From assembly GCA_002454505.1 (NCBI GenBank), contig DKJA01000024.1:1-15377 (forward strand): 15,377 nucleotides of DNA, given 5' to 3'. Positions 1-7,600 of this stretch are shown here, in pieces. Within the stretch, counting starts at the first letter, position 1; the number at the start of each line of letters is the position of its first letter. The position numbers and the translations under genes were made by a program. The notes beneath the pieces were generated by a model. The model had not been told where the DNA came from. It made no database searches and saw nothing but the letters and a program-made list of their open reading frames with translations. The stretch is from Oxalobacteraceae bacterium UBA6704 (GTDB lineage: Bacteria; Pseudomonadota; Gammaproteobacteria; Burkholderiales; Burkholderiaceae_D).

Positions 1-26
1 CTGCCTGCGCACCACAAATTTTACAA

Positions 27-60
27 CAACCCCGGGGACAGGCCCCTGCGGGGACCGTCC
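27..60 (-). repeat. GGGGACTGTCCC-type 3'-end repeat, copy 1 (degenerate)
   Basis: Read on the minus strand this is a degenerate double palindrome followed by CCCCGGGGTTG. It begins seven bases after the stop codon of the lipoprotein gene. It matches copies 2 and 3 at 2321-2355 and 12241-12277 in unit order, orientation relative to the upstream gene, and the distal GGGGTTG tail. The two half-units here carry substitutions (GGACGGTCCCC and GGGGCCTGTCCCC). Each half-unit can fold into a short hairpin and the two halves can also pair with each other. It may act in 3'-end formation or be a REP-like dispersed element; that role is inferred. Confidence 0.75.
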
Positions 61-67
61 ACCTTGG

Positions 68-406
68 TTAGCGGCCCGGGTCCGAATTGCCCGCCGCGGG
101 CGCGGCCGGCGTTGCCGCGCCTTCCGGCGGTGGCGTGGTGGTGTCGGCCGGCGGTGGCGTCAGGCTGCCGGCCGGCGGCGTGGTGCTGCCGTCCGAGGTG
201 CCGCCGGCCGTGCCCATGTCGCTGGTGCCGCTGGCTTGCGGGGTGGCGGGTGCCACCGGCGTGGTGGCCGCATCCGGCGTGACGGCCGGTGCCGTGGTGT
301 CCGCCGGCGGCACGGTGTCGGCGTTGCGGTCCTTGCAGCCGGCCAGCGCTGCGGTGCCCAGAACTGCGGCGAAAATCAGGGCGGAGGATTTGCTCAGCTT
401 GATCAT
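68..406 (-). CDS. Small Pro/Thr/Ala-rich lipoprotein
   Basis: A 112-residue predicted lipoprotein. Residues 1-23 form a signal peptide with Lys3 and Lys6, a hydrophobic stretch at about residues 9-20, and a lipobox L21-A22-G23 before Cys24, the expected lipidation site for signal peptidase II. The mature part of about 89 residues is low in complexity, made of Thr-Pro-Pro, Ala-Pro-Ala and Gly-Thr-Ser runs. It has no recognisable domain and is probably a disordered tether at the cell envelope. The start is chosen because AAAGGA lies seven bases upstream and the lipobox position fits; the same frame is open much further upstream, but that extension is shadow sequence over nnrD. It is the last gene of the minus-strand group, about 100 bp downstream of nnrD, and a 3'-end repeat follows its stop. 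The function is unknown. Confidence 0.8.
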   Translation of the reverse strand: MIKLSKSSALIFAAVLGTAALAGCKDRNADTVPPADTTAPAVTPDAATTPVAPATPQASGTSDMGTAGGTSDGSTTPPAGSLTPPPADTTTPPPEGAATPAAPAAGNSDPGR

Positions 407-499
407 GTCGATTCCTTTCAAGTGGATGATGGCGGGACCATCAGGTGCCATGGACCGCCAGGATGGTTGCCGGTTCGCGATTGCCTGATGGTTGTTGCA

Positions 500-525
500 G
501 CTTGCCCCCTCAGGCTGGGGCAAGC
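500..525 (-). promoter_or_regulatory. Hairpin spanning the nnrD stop codon
   Basis: A perfect 9-bp stem, GCTTGCCCC paired with GGGGCAAGC, encloses an 8-base loop that contains the nnrD TGA stop codon (510-512). There is no T-run after it on the minus strand, so it is not a standard intrinsic terminator. It could limit read-through into the downstream lipoprotein gene, stabilise the nnrD mRNA end, or be an RNA processing site. The structure is seen directly; the role is inferred. Confidence 0.5.
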
Positions 526-1436
526 GTACGCAGCAAGGCCGGTACTTCGGCCGAAATCTCGCGTGCCAGGTAACCCAGCACGCCATAACGGATGGACAGC
601 TGTTCGCCGGCGGACGCATGCAGCGCAACGCCCCATGCGGCAGCCTGTTCCAGTGTGGCGCCGCGCGCCGCGAGGCCGGCGACGATGCCCGCCAGCGCGT
701 CGCCGGAGCCGGAAATCGCCAGTCCCACATTGCCGCCCTGGTGCTGCCACAGGCGGCCGTCCGGCGCGGCGATGACGGTGGTGGCGCCTTTCAGCGCGAC
801 CACCGCGTTCCAGCGGTGCGCGGCCGCCTGCGCCGCTTCGGCGGGGCGGTCGCATATCTCGGTCTTGCCGCGGCCGGTCAGCTTGGCCAGCTCCCCTGCG
901 TGCGGCGTCAGCAGCACCGGTTCGGCGAACCGGAAATGCGCCATGTCCTTGGCTTCCTCCAGCAGGTGAGGTTCGCCCTGCGCCTGCACGGCGCCCATCG
1001 CCGCCGCATCGAGGATGACGCGCACGCCGGCGTAGCGGGGCAGCAGCGCATGCACCAGTTCGGCGGTGGCCGCATCGTCCTGCATGCCCGGACCGATCAG
1101 CAGCGCGCTGACCTTGCCGGCCAGCTCGCCCAGCTTGCGCGCCGCTTCCATCGTGAAGCCGCCATGGGGCGTTTCCGGCAGGCCGATGGCGCGCGCCTCG
1201 GGAATCGCCGCGCCCACCAGCGGCGCCACCGACGCGGCCGTGGCGACGGTCAGCTTGCCCGCGCCGGCGCGCAGCGCGGCCGTGGCGGCCAGCATCACGG
1301 CGCCCGGCATCTCGCGCGAGCCGCCGACGATCAGCACGTGGCCGCGGCCTTCCTTGTCGTCGTCGAACGACGGCTCGGGCAGGGCCCAGTCGCGCAGCGT
1401 GCGGGCGGTGATGTCGGTGAGGTTCATGGCGCTCAT
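510..1436 (-). CDS. nnrD: ADP-dependent NAD(P)H-hydrate dehydratase
   Basis: A 308-residue stand-alone protein of the YjeF C-terminal (ribokinase-like) family. The family dehydrates the damaged S-hydrate forms of NADH and NADPH in the cytoplasm using ADP, as part of metabolite repair. Visible motifs are the N-terminal HVLIVGGS and MPGA segments (residues 33-46), LLIGPGM (112-118), LTPHAGELAKL (176-186), the VALKGATTVI strand (213-222), and SGSGDALAG (242-250) with the expected catalytic Asp246. The N-terminal epimerase domain of fused Nnr proteins is absent, so an NnrE epimerase is expected elsewhere. The ATG at 1436 is preferred because it overlaps the phosphatase stop as TGATG, which suggests translational coupling; an in-frame ATG three codons later (1427) is the alternative. 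The length fits single-domain NnrD proteins. Confidence 0.94.
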   Translation of the reverse strand: MSAMNLTDITARTLRDWALPEPSFDDDKEGRGHVLIVGGSREMPGAVMLAATAALRAGAGKLTVATAASVAPLVGAAIPEARAIGLPETPHGGFTMEAARKLGELAGKVSALLIGPGMQDDAATAELVHALLPRYAGVRVILDAAAMGAVQAQGEPHLLEEAKDMAHFRFAEPVLLTPHAGELAKLTGRGKTEICDRPAEAAQAAAHRWNAVVALKGATTVIAAPDGRLWQHQGGNVGLAISGSGDALAGIVAGLAARGATLEQAAAWGVALHASAGEQLSIRYGVLGYLAREISAEVPALLRTLAPA

Positions 1437-2200
1437 CAGGATTTCGGCGCGGCCGGCTGGTCCTTGCTGGTGGTGACCGGCGTGCCCGATTCCGTCAGCG
1501 GCGCCACGAAGTTTTCCAGGTCCAGCACCAGCTTGCCCCGCTTGCCGGCGGCCGGATCGAAGCGGTACGACGTGACGCTGCAGTTGGGCACGTCGCCGGC
1601 GCGGTCGATGGCGAGGATGCCCGACTCGTCCATCCGTTCCAGCAGGTAGCGCAGGCAGTTGACGATCACCTGGTGGCCGACGATCAGCACGCGCTCGCCG
1701 CGGTATTCGCGGGTCAGCATGTCGAGCACGCTGCGCAGGCGCAGGATCACGTCGCACCAGCTTTCGCCGCCCGGCGGACGGAAATAGAACTTGCCGACGT
1801 GGCGGCGCTGCTCGTGCAGTTCGGGGTATTTGTCGGCGATGCCCAGCGGCGTCAGGCGGTCGACGATGCCGAACTCCTTTTCGCGCAGCCGCTCGTCGGA
1901 TACCGCACTCAGCAGGTCGTCGCGGCCGATGCGGTCGATGACGGCGCGTGCCGTTTCGCGCGCGCGGATGTACGGCGAGAACAGCACCACGTTGGGCCGC
2001 TCGTCTTCCGGCAGCTCGCAGAACCAGTCCGCCAGCGCATCGGCCTGGCGTGCGCCCAGGTCGGACAGGGGCACGTCCATGTCGCGGTCGGCGATATCGA
2101 TGAGGAATTGCGATGCGGCCTCGGCCGCTTCACGCGCGACATTGCCGGCACTCTGGCCATGCCGCACTACCCAGATCTGTTGGGGCCATTTCTGTTCCAT
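1436..2200 (-). CDS. Histidine phosphatase superfamily protein (phosphoglycerate mutase-like)
   Basis: A 254-residue cytoplasmic enzyme of the branch-1 histidine phosphatase superfamily, which transfers phosphate through a phosphohistidine intermediate. The catalytic RHG motif is at residues 13-15 (nucleophile His14). SPYIRARETA (75-84) carries the conserved arginine and substrate-pocket residues, RLREKEFG (104-111) carries the likely acid/base glutamate, and GHQ (175-177) supplies the second catalytic histidine, His176. The RPPGGESW segment (141-148) is also typical. The last ~20 residues are a Pro/Thr/Lys tail. The start is the ATG beginning MEQKWPQ; upstream in-frame sequence is intergenic and includes the copy-2 repeat. 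The stop overlaps the nnrD start by one base. The substrate cannot be read from sequence; phosphoglycerate mutase, sugar-phosphate phosphatase and nucleotide phosphatase activities all occur in this family. Confidence 0.94.
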   Translation of the reverse strand: MEQKWPQQIWVVRHGQSAGNVAREAAEAASQFLIDIADRDMDVPLSDLGARQADALADWFCELPEDERPNVVLFSPYIRARETARAVIDRIGRDDLLSAVSDERLREKEFGIVDRLTPLGIADKYPELHEQRRHVGKFYFRPPGGESWCDVILRLRSVLDMLTREYRGERVLIVGHQVIVNCLRYLLERMDESGILAIDRAGDVPNCSVTSYRFDPAAGKRGKLVLDLENFVAPLTESGTPVTTSKDQPAAPKS

Positions 2201-2269
2201 CGCGTTCCGTCGTCGTATTCGGTCGTTGCATACTAGACCAATCGGACGATGGGTGGCGCTACGGTGGGC

Positions 2270-2283
2270 GGGGGACTGTCGCC
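2270..2283 (+). repeat. Isolated half-unit of the GGGGACTGTCCC repeat
   Basis: GGGGACTGTCGCC on the plus strand matches one half-unit of the 3'-end repeat with one change. It lies about 40 bp from copy 2 and points the opposite way, so the two could pair in a longer hairpin. It sits in the leader upstream of the phosphatase gene and may be a decayed second copy. Confidence 0.5.
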
Positions 2284-2320
2284 TCTTCTGCTTTTCTGAG
2301 ACTAAAGCAAAGTCAACAGC

Positions 2321-2355
2321 AACCCCGGGGACAGTCCCCTGCAGGGACAGTCCCC
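2321..2355 (-). repeat. GGGGACTGTCCC-type 3'-end repeat, copy 2
   Basis: On the minus strand two nearly identical quasi-palindromes, GGGGACTGTCCC and GGGGACTGTCCCC, are joined by TGCA and followed by the GGGGTTG tail. The element starts at the last base of the tcyP stop codon (TAG), so gene and repeat share that G. Each half has 6-bp arms around one central base, and the whole element is also self-complementary apart from those two centres. It therefore separates tcyP from the phosphatase gene and could serve as a transcript end or mRNA-stabilising structure. Function is inferred. Confidence 0.8.
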
Positions 2356-3758
2356 TACACAGTCTGCGCGTCGGGATCGACCTCGGCATCGCTGTTGAAG
2401 ATCGCCACATCAGTCTCGCCCATCACGCGCGACGTCAGCGTGCCGGCCGTGATCGAGCCGGACACGTTGAGCGCAGTGCGGCCCATGTCGATCAGCGGTT
2501 CGATGGAAATGAGCAGGCCGGCCAGCGCGACGGGCAGGTTCATCGTCGACAGCACGATCAGCGCGGCAAACGTGGCGCCGCCGCCCACGCCGGCCACGCC
2601 GACGGAACCGATGGTGACCACCGCCAGCAGTGGCAGCAGGAAGGCAAACGTGAACGGATCGATGCCGACGGTGGGCGCGATCATCACGGCCAGCATGGCC
2701 GGATAGATGCCGGCGCAGCCGTTCTGGCCGATGGTGGCGCCGAACGAGGCGCTGAAGTTGGCGATGCCTTCCGGCGTACCCAGGCGCTGCACCTGCGTCT
2801 GCACGTTCATCGGGATCGCACCGGCGCTGCTGCGCGACGTGAACGCGAACGTCAGCACGGGCAGGATCTTCTTCGCGAAGCGCAGCGGGTTCAGGCCGGT
2901 GCCGGCAACGATGGCCAGGTGCACGCCGAACATCAGCAGCAGCGCGGCATACGAGGCGACGACGAAGCCCAGCAGGTTCAGGATGTCCGCATAGCTGGAC
3001 GTGGCGACCACTTCCGTCATCAGCGCAAACACGCCGTACGGTGTCAGGCGCAGCACGATCCGCACCATGCGCATGACGATCGCGTGCGCCACCTTGACGA
3101 AGTGGTCGAACGACACGAACAGCTCCGGCTTCTTGTCGGCAATGCCGTGCGCGGCGACGCCGATGAACACGGCAAAGATCACCACGCCGATGGTGGACGT
3201 CTTGCGGGCACCCGTCAGGTCGAGGAAGGGATTGGCGGGAATGAACGACAGCAGCATGCTCGGCAGCGAGATGGCTTTCGCATCGGCCACGCGGCCTTCC
3301 AGGTAGGCGCCGCGCGCCACTTCGGCCGCGCTGGACGTCAGGCCCACGGCCGTCAGCCCGAACAGCTTGGCCATCAGGATGCCGATGCCGGCCGCGACCA
3401 GCGTGGTCAGCATCAGCGTGCCGATCGTCAGCACGCTGATCTTGCCCAGCGAACTGGCGTTGCGCAGCTTGAGGATGGCCGACACGATCGACACGAGGAT
3501 CAGCGGCATGACGATCATCTGCAGCAGCTTCACGTAGCCGGTGCCGACGATGTCGAGATACTGGCCGGTGGTCTTGACGACATCGCTGTCGGCACCGTAC
3601 AGCGCCTGCAGCACCGCGCCCAGCACGACGCCCACGCCGAGGGCCGTGAACACGCGCACGGTAAACGTGGCATGCACGCGCTGCTGGCGGTACAGGAATG
3701 CCAGCAGCAGCACGAAGACGGCAAGGTTCAGCAGGACGGAGAGGGTCATGGCGGTCAT
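2355..3758 (-). CDS. tcyP: L-cystine transporter, dicarboxylate/amino acid:cation symporter family
   Basis: A 467-residue inner-membrane secondary transporter that closely resembles E. coli TcyP (YdjN) from memory of that sequence; TcyP imports L-cystine as a sulfur source. Shared blocks include KLLQMIVMPLILVS (about 78-91), LGKISVLTIGTL (about 103-114), FAFTSRSSAGAIPMNV (the serine-rich re-entrant loop of the family), SFGATIGQNGCAGIYPAMLA, GVGGGATFAALIVL and the near-C-terminal EPLIDMGRTALNVSGS. The multiple hydrophobic segments and length fit the family. The ATG at 3758 is chosen; another ATG lies at 3749 and a TTG at 3773 is also in frame, and none has a strong ribosome-binding site. The gene is divergent from 3895-4410 and is followed at once by a repeat element. 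CysB-type regulation would be plausible but no site is clear. Confidence 0.93.
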   Translation of the reverse strand: MTAMTLSVLLNLAVFVLLLAFLYRQQRVHATFTVRVFTALGVGVVLGAVLQALYGADSDVVKTTGQYLDIVGTGYVKLLQMIVMPLILVSIVSAILKLRNASSLGKISVLTIGTLMLTTLVAAGIGILMAKLFGLTAVGLTSSAAEVARGAYLEGRVADAKAISLPSMLLSFIPANPFLDLTGARKTSTIGVVIFAVFIGVAAHGIADKKPELFVSFDHFVKVAHAIVMRMVRIVLRLTPYGVFALMTEVVATSSYADILNLLGFVVASYAALLLMFGVHLAIVAGTGLNPLRFAKKILPVLTFAFTSRSSAGAIPMNVQTQVQRLGTPEGIANFSASFGATIGQNGCAGIYPAMLAVMIAPTVGIDPFTFAFLLPLLAVVTIGSVGVAGVGGGATFAALIVLSTMNLPVALAGLLISIEPLIDMGRTALNVSGSITAGTLTSRVMGETDVAIFNSDAEVDPDAQTV

Positions 3759-3894
3759 GGTATGTTGAATCAAAGGCGATTTTACCCGCCCGCAACGACA
3801 GCCGTGCGACGGATGCGTTGCCGAAGTGCGAATATTCCGTCATATCCTTATGCATTAAAGCAATGAAAGTTCTTTGTTAAAGTATGAAAAACGC

Positions 3895-4410
3895 ATGAAA
3901 ATCCTCCTCAAAATGTTCGGGGCCGGCTATATCGCCGTGTCGATCTTCTTCTGGATCTGCGGCGCCTGCCTGGTGGGCATGGCTGCGATGGAAATCTGGC
4001 ACGCGCTGGGCACCGAGGCCGGCGAAGCCGTGCAACCCCGCTTCGTGCTGATCCTCGAATGCATCGGCCTGCTGACGATCGCCGTGGCCGCCTTCGAGCT
4101 GGGCCAGACGGTGGCGGAAGAGGAAGTGCTGCGCGACGAAAGCATCAGCACGCCGACGCGCGTGCGCCGTTTCCTGTCGCGCTTCCTGATCGTCGTCATC
4201 GTGTCGCTGTCGATCGAGTGCCTGGTGGCCGCGTTCCAGTCGCTGCACGGCGAGCCCGACCTGCTGAACCACGCCGGCATCATCGGCGCCAGCGCCGCCG
4301 CGCTGCTGCTCGCATGGGGCGCGTTCATCAAGCTGAACGTCGCTGCCGAGCAGCTGGAGCCGGAAGCGATGGAAGACGTCAAGGCCGAGGACGAGAAGGT
4401 CGAGGGCTAG
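3895..4410 (+). CDS. Four-helix membrane protein of unknown function
   Basis: A 171-residue inner-membrane protein that I do not recognise. Four hydrophobic segments are visible at about residues 10-33, 49-69, 95-115 and 127-146, separated by a charged loop at 74-94 (EEEVLRDES then TRVRR) and followed by an acidic, Lys/Glu-rich C-terminal tail (151-171). The pattern of helix 2, an acidic loop, a basic patch and helix 3 loosely recalls the phosphate-starvation protein PsiE in topology, but I see no sequence match that would justify the name. The ATG at 3895 is preferred over the in-frame TTG at 3874; the ribosome-binding site is weak. A poor sigma70-like pair, TTGCCG (3818-3823) and CATATC (3841-3846) with 17-bp spacing, lies upstream. 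It is transcribed alone: divergent from tcyP and followed by a terminator at 4502-4522. Confidence 0.8.
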   Translation: MKILLKMFGAGYIAVSIFFWICGACLVGMAAMEIWHALGTEAGEAVQPRFVLILECIGLLTIAVAAFELGQTVAEEEVLRDESISTPTRVRRFLSRFLIVVIVSLSIECLVAAFQSLHGEPDLLNHAGIIGASAAALLLAWGAFIKLNVAAEQLEPEAMEDVKAEDEKVEG

Positions 4411-4468
4411 CCATAGCCGCAACACTCCTTTCGGCCCGTCAAGCTTGCCCGTTTCGCCAGTGTTTACC

Positions 4469-4494
4469 AGGGTGTCTAGGCTTTTCGACACTCT
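4469..4494 (+). terminator. Hairpin in the 3' region of the four-helix membrane protein gene
   Basis: AGGGTGTC and GACACTCT form an 8-bp stem with one G-T wobble around a 10-base loop that holds TTTT. It lies just upstream of the stronger terminator at 4502-4522 and may cooperate with it or stabilise the mRNA end. It has no T-run of its own. Confidence 0.35.
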
Positions 4495-4501
4495 GTAGCC
4501 G

Positions 4502-4522
4502 GCCCGCAACAGCGGGCTTTTT
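4502..4522 (+). terminator. Rho-independent terminator
   Basis: A GCCCGC / GCGGGC 6-bp stem with an AACA loop is followed directly by TTTTT. It lies about 90 bp after the stop of the four-helix membrane protein gene and about 100 bp before the RTX start, so it should isolate the RTX gene from upstream transcription. Confidence 0.85.
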
Positions 4523-4582
4523 CACATAGCCCCTGCGCGCCGCGCACGATACATTTTCCTGCCGGCGCGCCGTTTTTTGCAT

Positions 4583-4609
4583 GTTAGATTGCCGTACGGA
4601 AAATCTAAC
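4583..4609 (+). promoter_or_regulatory. Nested palindrome directly before the RTX ribosome-binding site
   Basis: GTTAGATT (4583-4590) and AATCTAAC (4602-4609) are perfect 8-bp inverted arms. The 11-base spacer itself contains the palindrome CCGTACGG (4592-4599). The right arm ends on the base before the GGAG Shine-Dalgarno sequence (4610-4613), which stands six bases from the ATG at 4620. It could be a dimeric-repressor operator or an mRNA hairpin that controls ribosome access. The structure is seen directly; the role is inferred. Confidence 0.6.
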
Positions 4610-4619
4610 GGAGCGGAAA

Positions 4620-7600
4620 ATGACGGTCAGGCTGATGGGTCCCATGGTGTTCGGCGGCATGTACGACGACGTGCAATACGGCACGGACCTGGGCGACATC
4701 GTCGTCGGCGGCTACGGCTGGCTGGGCGATGCCGGCAACGACCTCGTGCTGGCCGGGGCCGGCGACGACCTGATCTACGGCTCCGACGGCGCCGACACCC
4801 TCGATGGCGGCGCCGGCAACGACCGCGTCGATTATGGCGGTGCTTACGGCGCCGTGACCGTCGACCTGGTACTCGGCCGCGTGCAGGACGGCAGCGGCAC
4901 CGGCGACGACACGCTGATCTCCATCGAACAGGTGGCGCTGACGATGTTCGACGACAGCGTGCGCGGCGACGGCGCCGACAACCTGTTCATCGGCCGCGGC
5001 GGCAACGATACGCTGGACGGCGGCGCCGGCTTCGACATCGCCAGTTATGCCGGGGCGGCCGGCGCCGTCACCGTCAGCCTGGCGGCCGGCTCGGCCACGG
5101 GCGCCGATGGCACCGACACGCTGCGCAATATCGAGGGCGTGACCGGCGGTGCTCATGCCGACAAACTGACCGGCGACAGCGGCGCCAACCTGCTCGATGG
5201 CGGTGCCGGCAACGACACGCTGGCCGGCGGCGCCGGCAACGATACGCTGGTGGGCGGCGGCGGCGACGACACGGCCGTGTACAGCGGCAGCTTCGCCGAT
5301 TACCGCGTGACGACGCTGGCCGACGGCCGGCTGTCCGTTGCCGACCTGCGTGCCGCCGGCGACGGCACCGACACGCTGACCGGCATCCGCCACCTGCAGT
5401 TCGCCGACCAGACGGTGGACCTGGCCGCGGCCGGCCGCATCGTCGCGGCCGATGCCGGCGGGCAGGCGATCGCCGGCCTGGCGGACGGTTCGTATGTGCT
5501 CGCGTGGCAGGCCGGCGGCACCGTGCAGATGCGTCATTACGACGCGGCCGGCACGCCGCTGGGCAGCGCCGCTACGGTGGGCGGCGCCAATGCCGCGGCC
5601 CCCGCGGTCGCCGCGCTGTACGACGGCGGCTGGGTGGTGGCGTGGCAGGCCGGTACGGACCTCGCCGTGCAGCGCTTCAACACCGACGGCACGCCGAACG
5701 GCGCCCAGCAATCGCTGGGCAGCGGCAAGTCGGCACCTGCCGTGACGGCCACCATCGACGGCGGCTTCGTCGTCGCGTGGCAGGGCCAGGGCGCCGATGC
5801 GGCGGACGTGCGCGCCATGCGCTTCGACTGGCAGGGCCAGGCGCAGGGCGAAGCGGCAGTGGCGACGGCGACAGCCGGCAGGCAGGCGGCGCCCGCCGTC
5901 GCCGAACAGGACAACGGCTACATGGTGGCCTGGCAATCCGACAACGGCAGCAGCCACAACGTGGTGGTGCGCCAGTTCCGCTGGGACGGCGAGGCGACGA
6001 CCGGCGAGATCAGGCTGGCCACCGCCGGCGTCGTCAGCAGCGTCGGCATCGCCACGCTGTACGGGGCCGGCGGCACGGCCGTGGCCGGCACCGTCGTCAG
6101 CTGGATCCAGGACGACGGCCAGGCGGCCACGCCGGACGATGCCGTGCTGGTGCAGCGCTTCGACGCGGCCGGCAGCGCCATCGGCACGCCCGTGCAGGTG
6201 GCCAACGCCGGCTTCCAGCACGCCGCGGCCGTGACGGGCCTGCGCGACGGCGGCTTCATCGTCGTGTGGGACAGCGTGGCGGCCGACGGCACGTCGGCCA
6301 TCCTGGGCCGCCACTACCTTGCCGATGGCACGGCGGCCGGTGCCGCCTGGCAGGTCAGCCAGGGCCAGTCGTCCAGCCAGAGCGCCGGCGTGGCCGGCAC
6401 GCCGACAGTGACGGAAGCAGCCGACGGCGCGGTGTTCGTCAGCTGGACCACGGTGGCCGCGGACGGCACGTCGCGCGTGTGGCAACAGCTGGTCGACCCT
6501 GACGGCGCGGCCGAGTTCGTGGCGGCCGGCAACGGCGGCGAGCCGCCGGCGGCACCGGCATTCACGGTGCAGGCCGTCCAGGCGGCTGTCGCGGCGGCCG
6601 CGCTGGCCCACGGCGCACCCGGCGCCGGCACGATCGACAGCGGCACGTTCGCCAAAGGCCATGTGCTCGTCACCGGTACCGCCGATGCGGGCGCGCAAGT
6701 CACGCTGTACGACGGCGGCCTCGTGGTGGCGCGAGTGACGGCTGGGGGCGATGGCGCCTGGCAGGTGGAATTTGCCAGACTGGCATCGGGCCGGCACGAG
6801 TTCAGCGCCACGGCCACCGATGCGCTGGGCCAGGTCAGCCCGGCCAGCCAGGCGGTCGCGCTGACGGTGCTCGGCACGATCGACGGCACCGCCGGCCACG
6901 ATGGCGAAGCGTACTTCCTCGCCCAGGGCGCGGACGCCTCGGCGCAACTGATCGCCGCCGGCGCCGGCAACGACACGATCAATGGCGGCGGCGGCGCCGA
7001 CACGCTGGACGGCGGCGCCGGCAACGACACCTATGTGATCGACAACGACGGCGTCACGGTCGTCGAGGCCGTCAACGGCGGCACGGACACGGTGCGCGCC
7101 TCGGTCGACGTGGTGCTGGCCGACAATGTCGAGCATCTCGTCATCACGGGCACCGCGGGCCGCGCCGGCACCGGCAACGCCCTGAACAATTCGCTGACGG
7201 GCGGCAACGGCAACGACACGCTCGATGGCGGCGCCGGCAACGACACGCTGAGCGGCGGCAACGGCGACGATGTGTATGTCGTCGATGCCGCGGGCGACAG
7301 CGTCAGGGAAAACGCCAACGCCGGCAACGACACGGTGCGCACCACGCTGGCGGCTTACACGCTGGGCGCCAACCTGGAAAACCTGGAGCGCATCGGCGAC
7401 GCTGCCTTCGTCGGCACCGGCAACGCGCTGGCCAATGTCATCGCCGGCGGTGCCGGCAACGACCGGCTCGACGGCGGCGCCGGCAACGACACGCTGCGCG
7501 GCAACGGCGGCAACGACACCTTGACGGGCGGCGCCGGCAGCGACGTGATCCACGTGGGCGCCGGTTCGGCCACCGTGGACGGCGGCGCGGACAGCGACAC

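Noticed and set aside
68..730. Longer 220-residue version of the lipoprotein
   Set aside because: The extra 108 residues overlap nnrD in another frame and would bury the signal peptide; the internal ATG at 406 has a good ribosome-binding site and lipobox spacing.
3759..3773. TTG start extending TcyP by five residues
   Set aside because: There is no ribosome-binding site, and TcyP homologues begin close to the ATG at 3758 or 3749.
1791..3866. 691-codon plus-strand open frame opposite the phosphatase and tcyP genes
   Set aside because: The product is His/Gln/Arg-rich and without domains, and it crosses two well-supported minus-strand genes and their intergenic repeat.
4563..4578. CGGCGCGCCG palindrome followed by six T as a terminator
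   Set aside because: As a hairpin it leaves only a 3-bp stem around a 4-base loop, which is too weak. The neighbouring hairpin at 4502-4522 is a proper terminator.
4581..4619. Upstream ATG at 4581 as the RTX start
   Set aside because: It has no ribosome-binding site, lies inside the nested palindrome, and would add the only cysteine to the protein.
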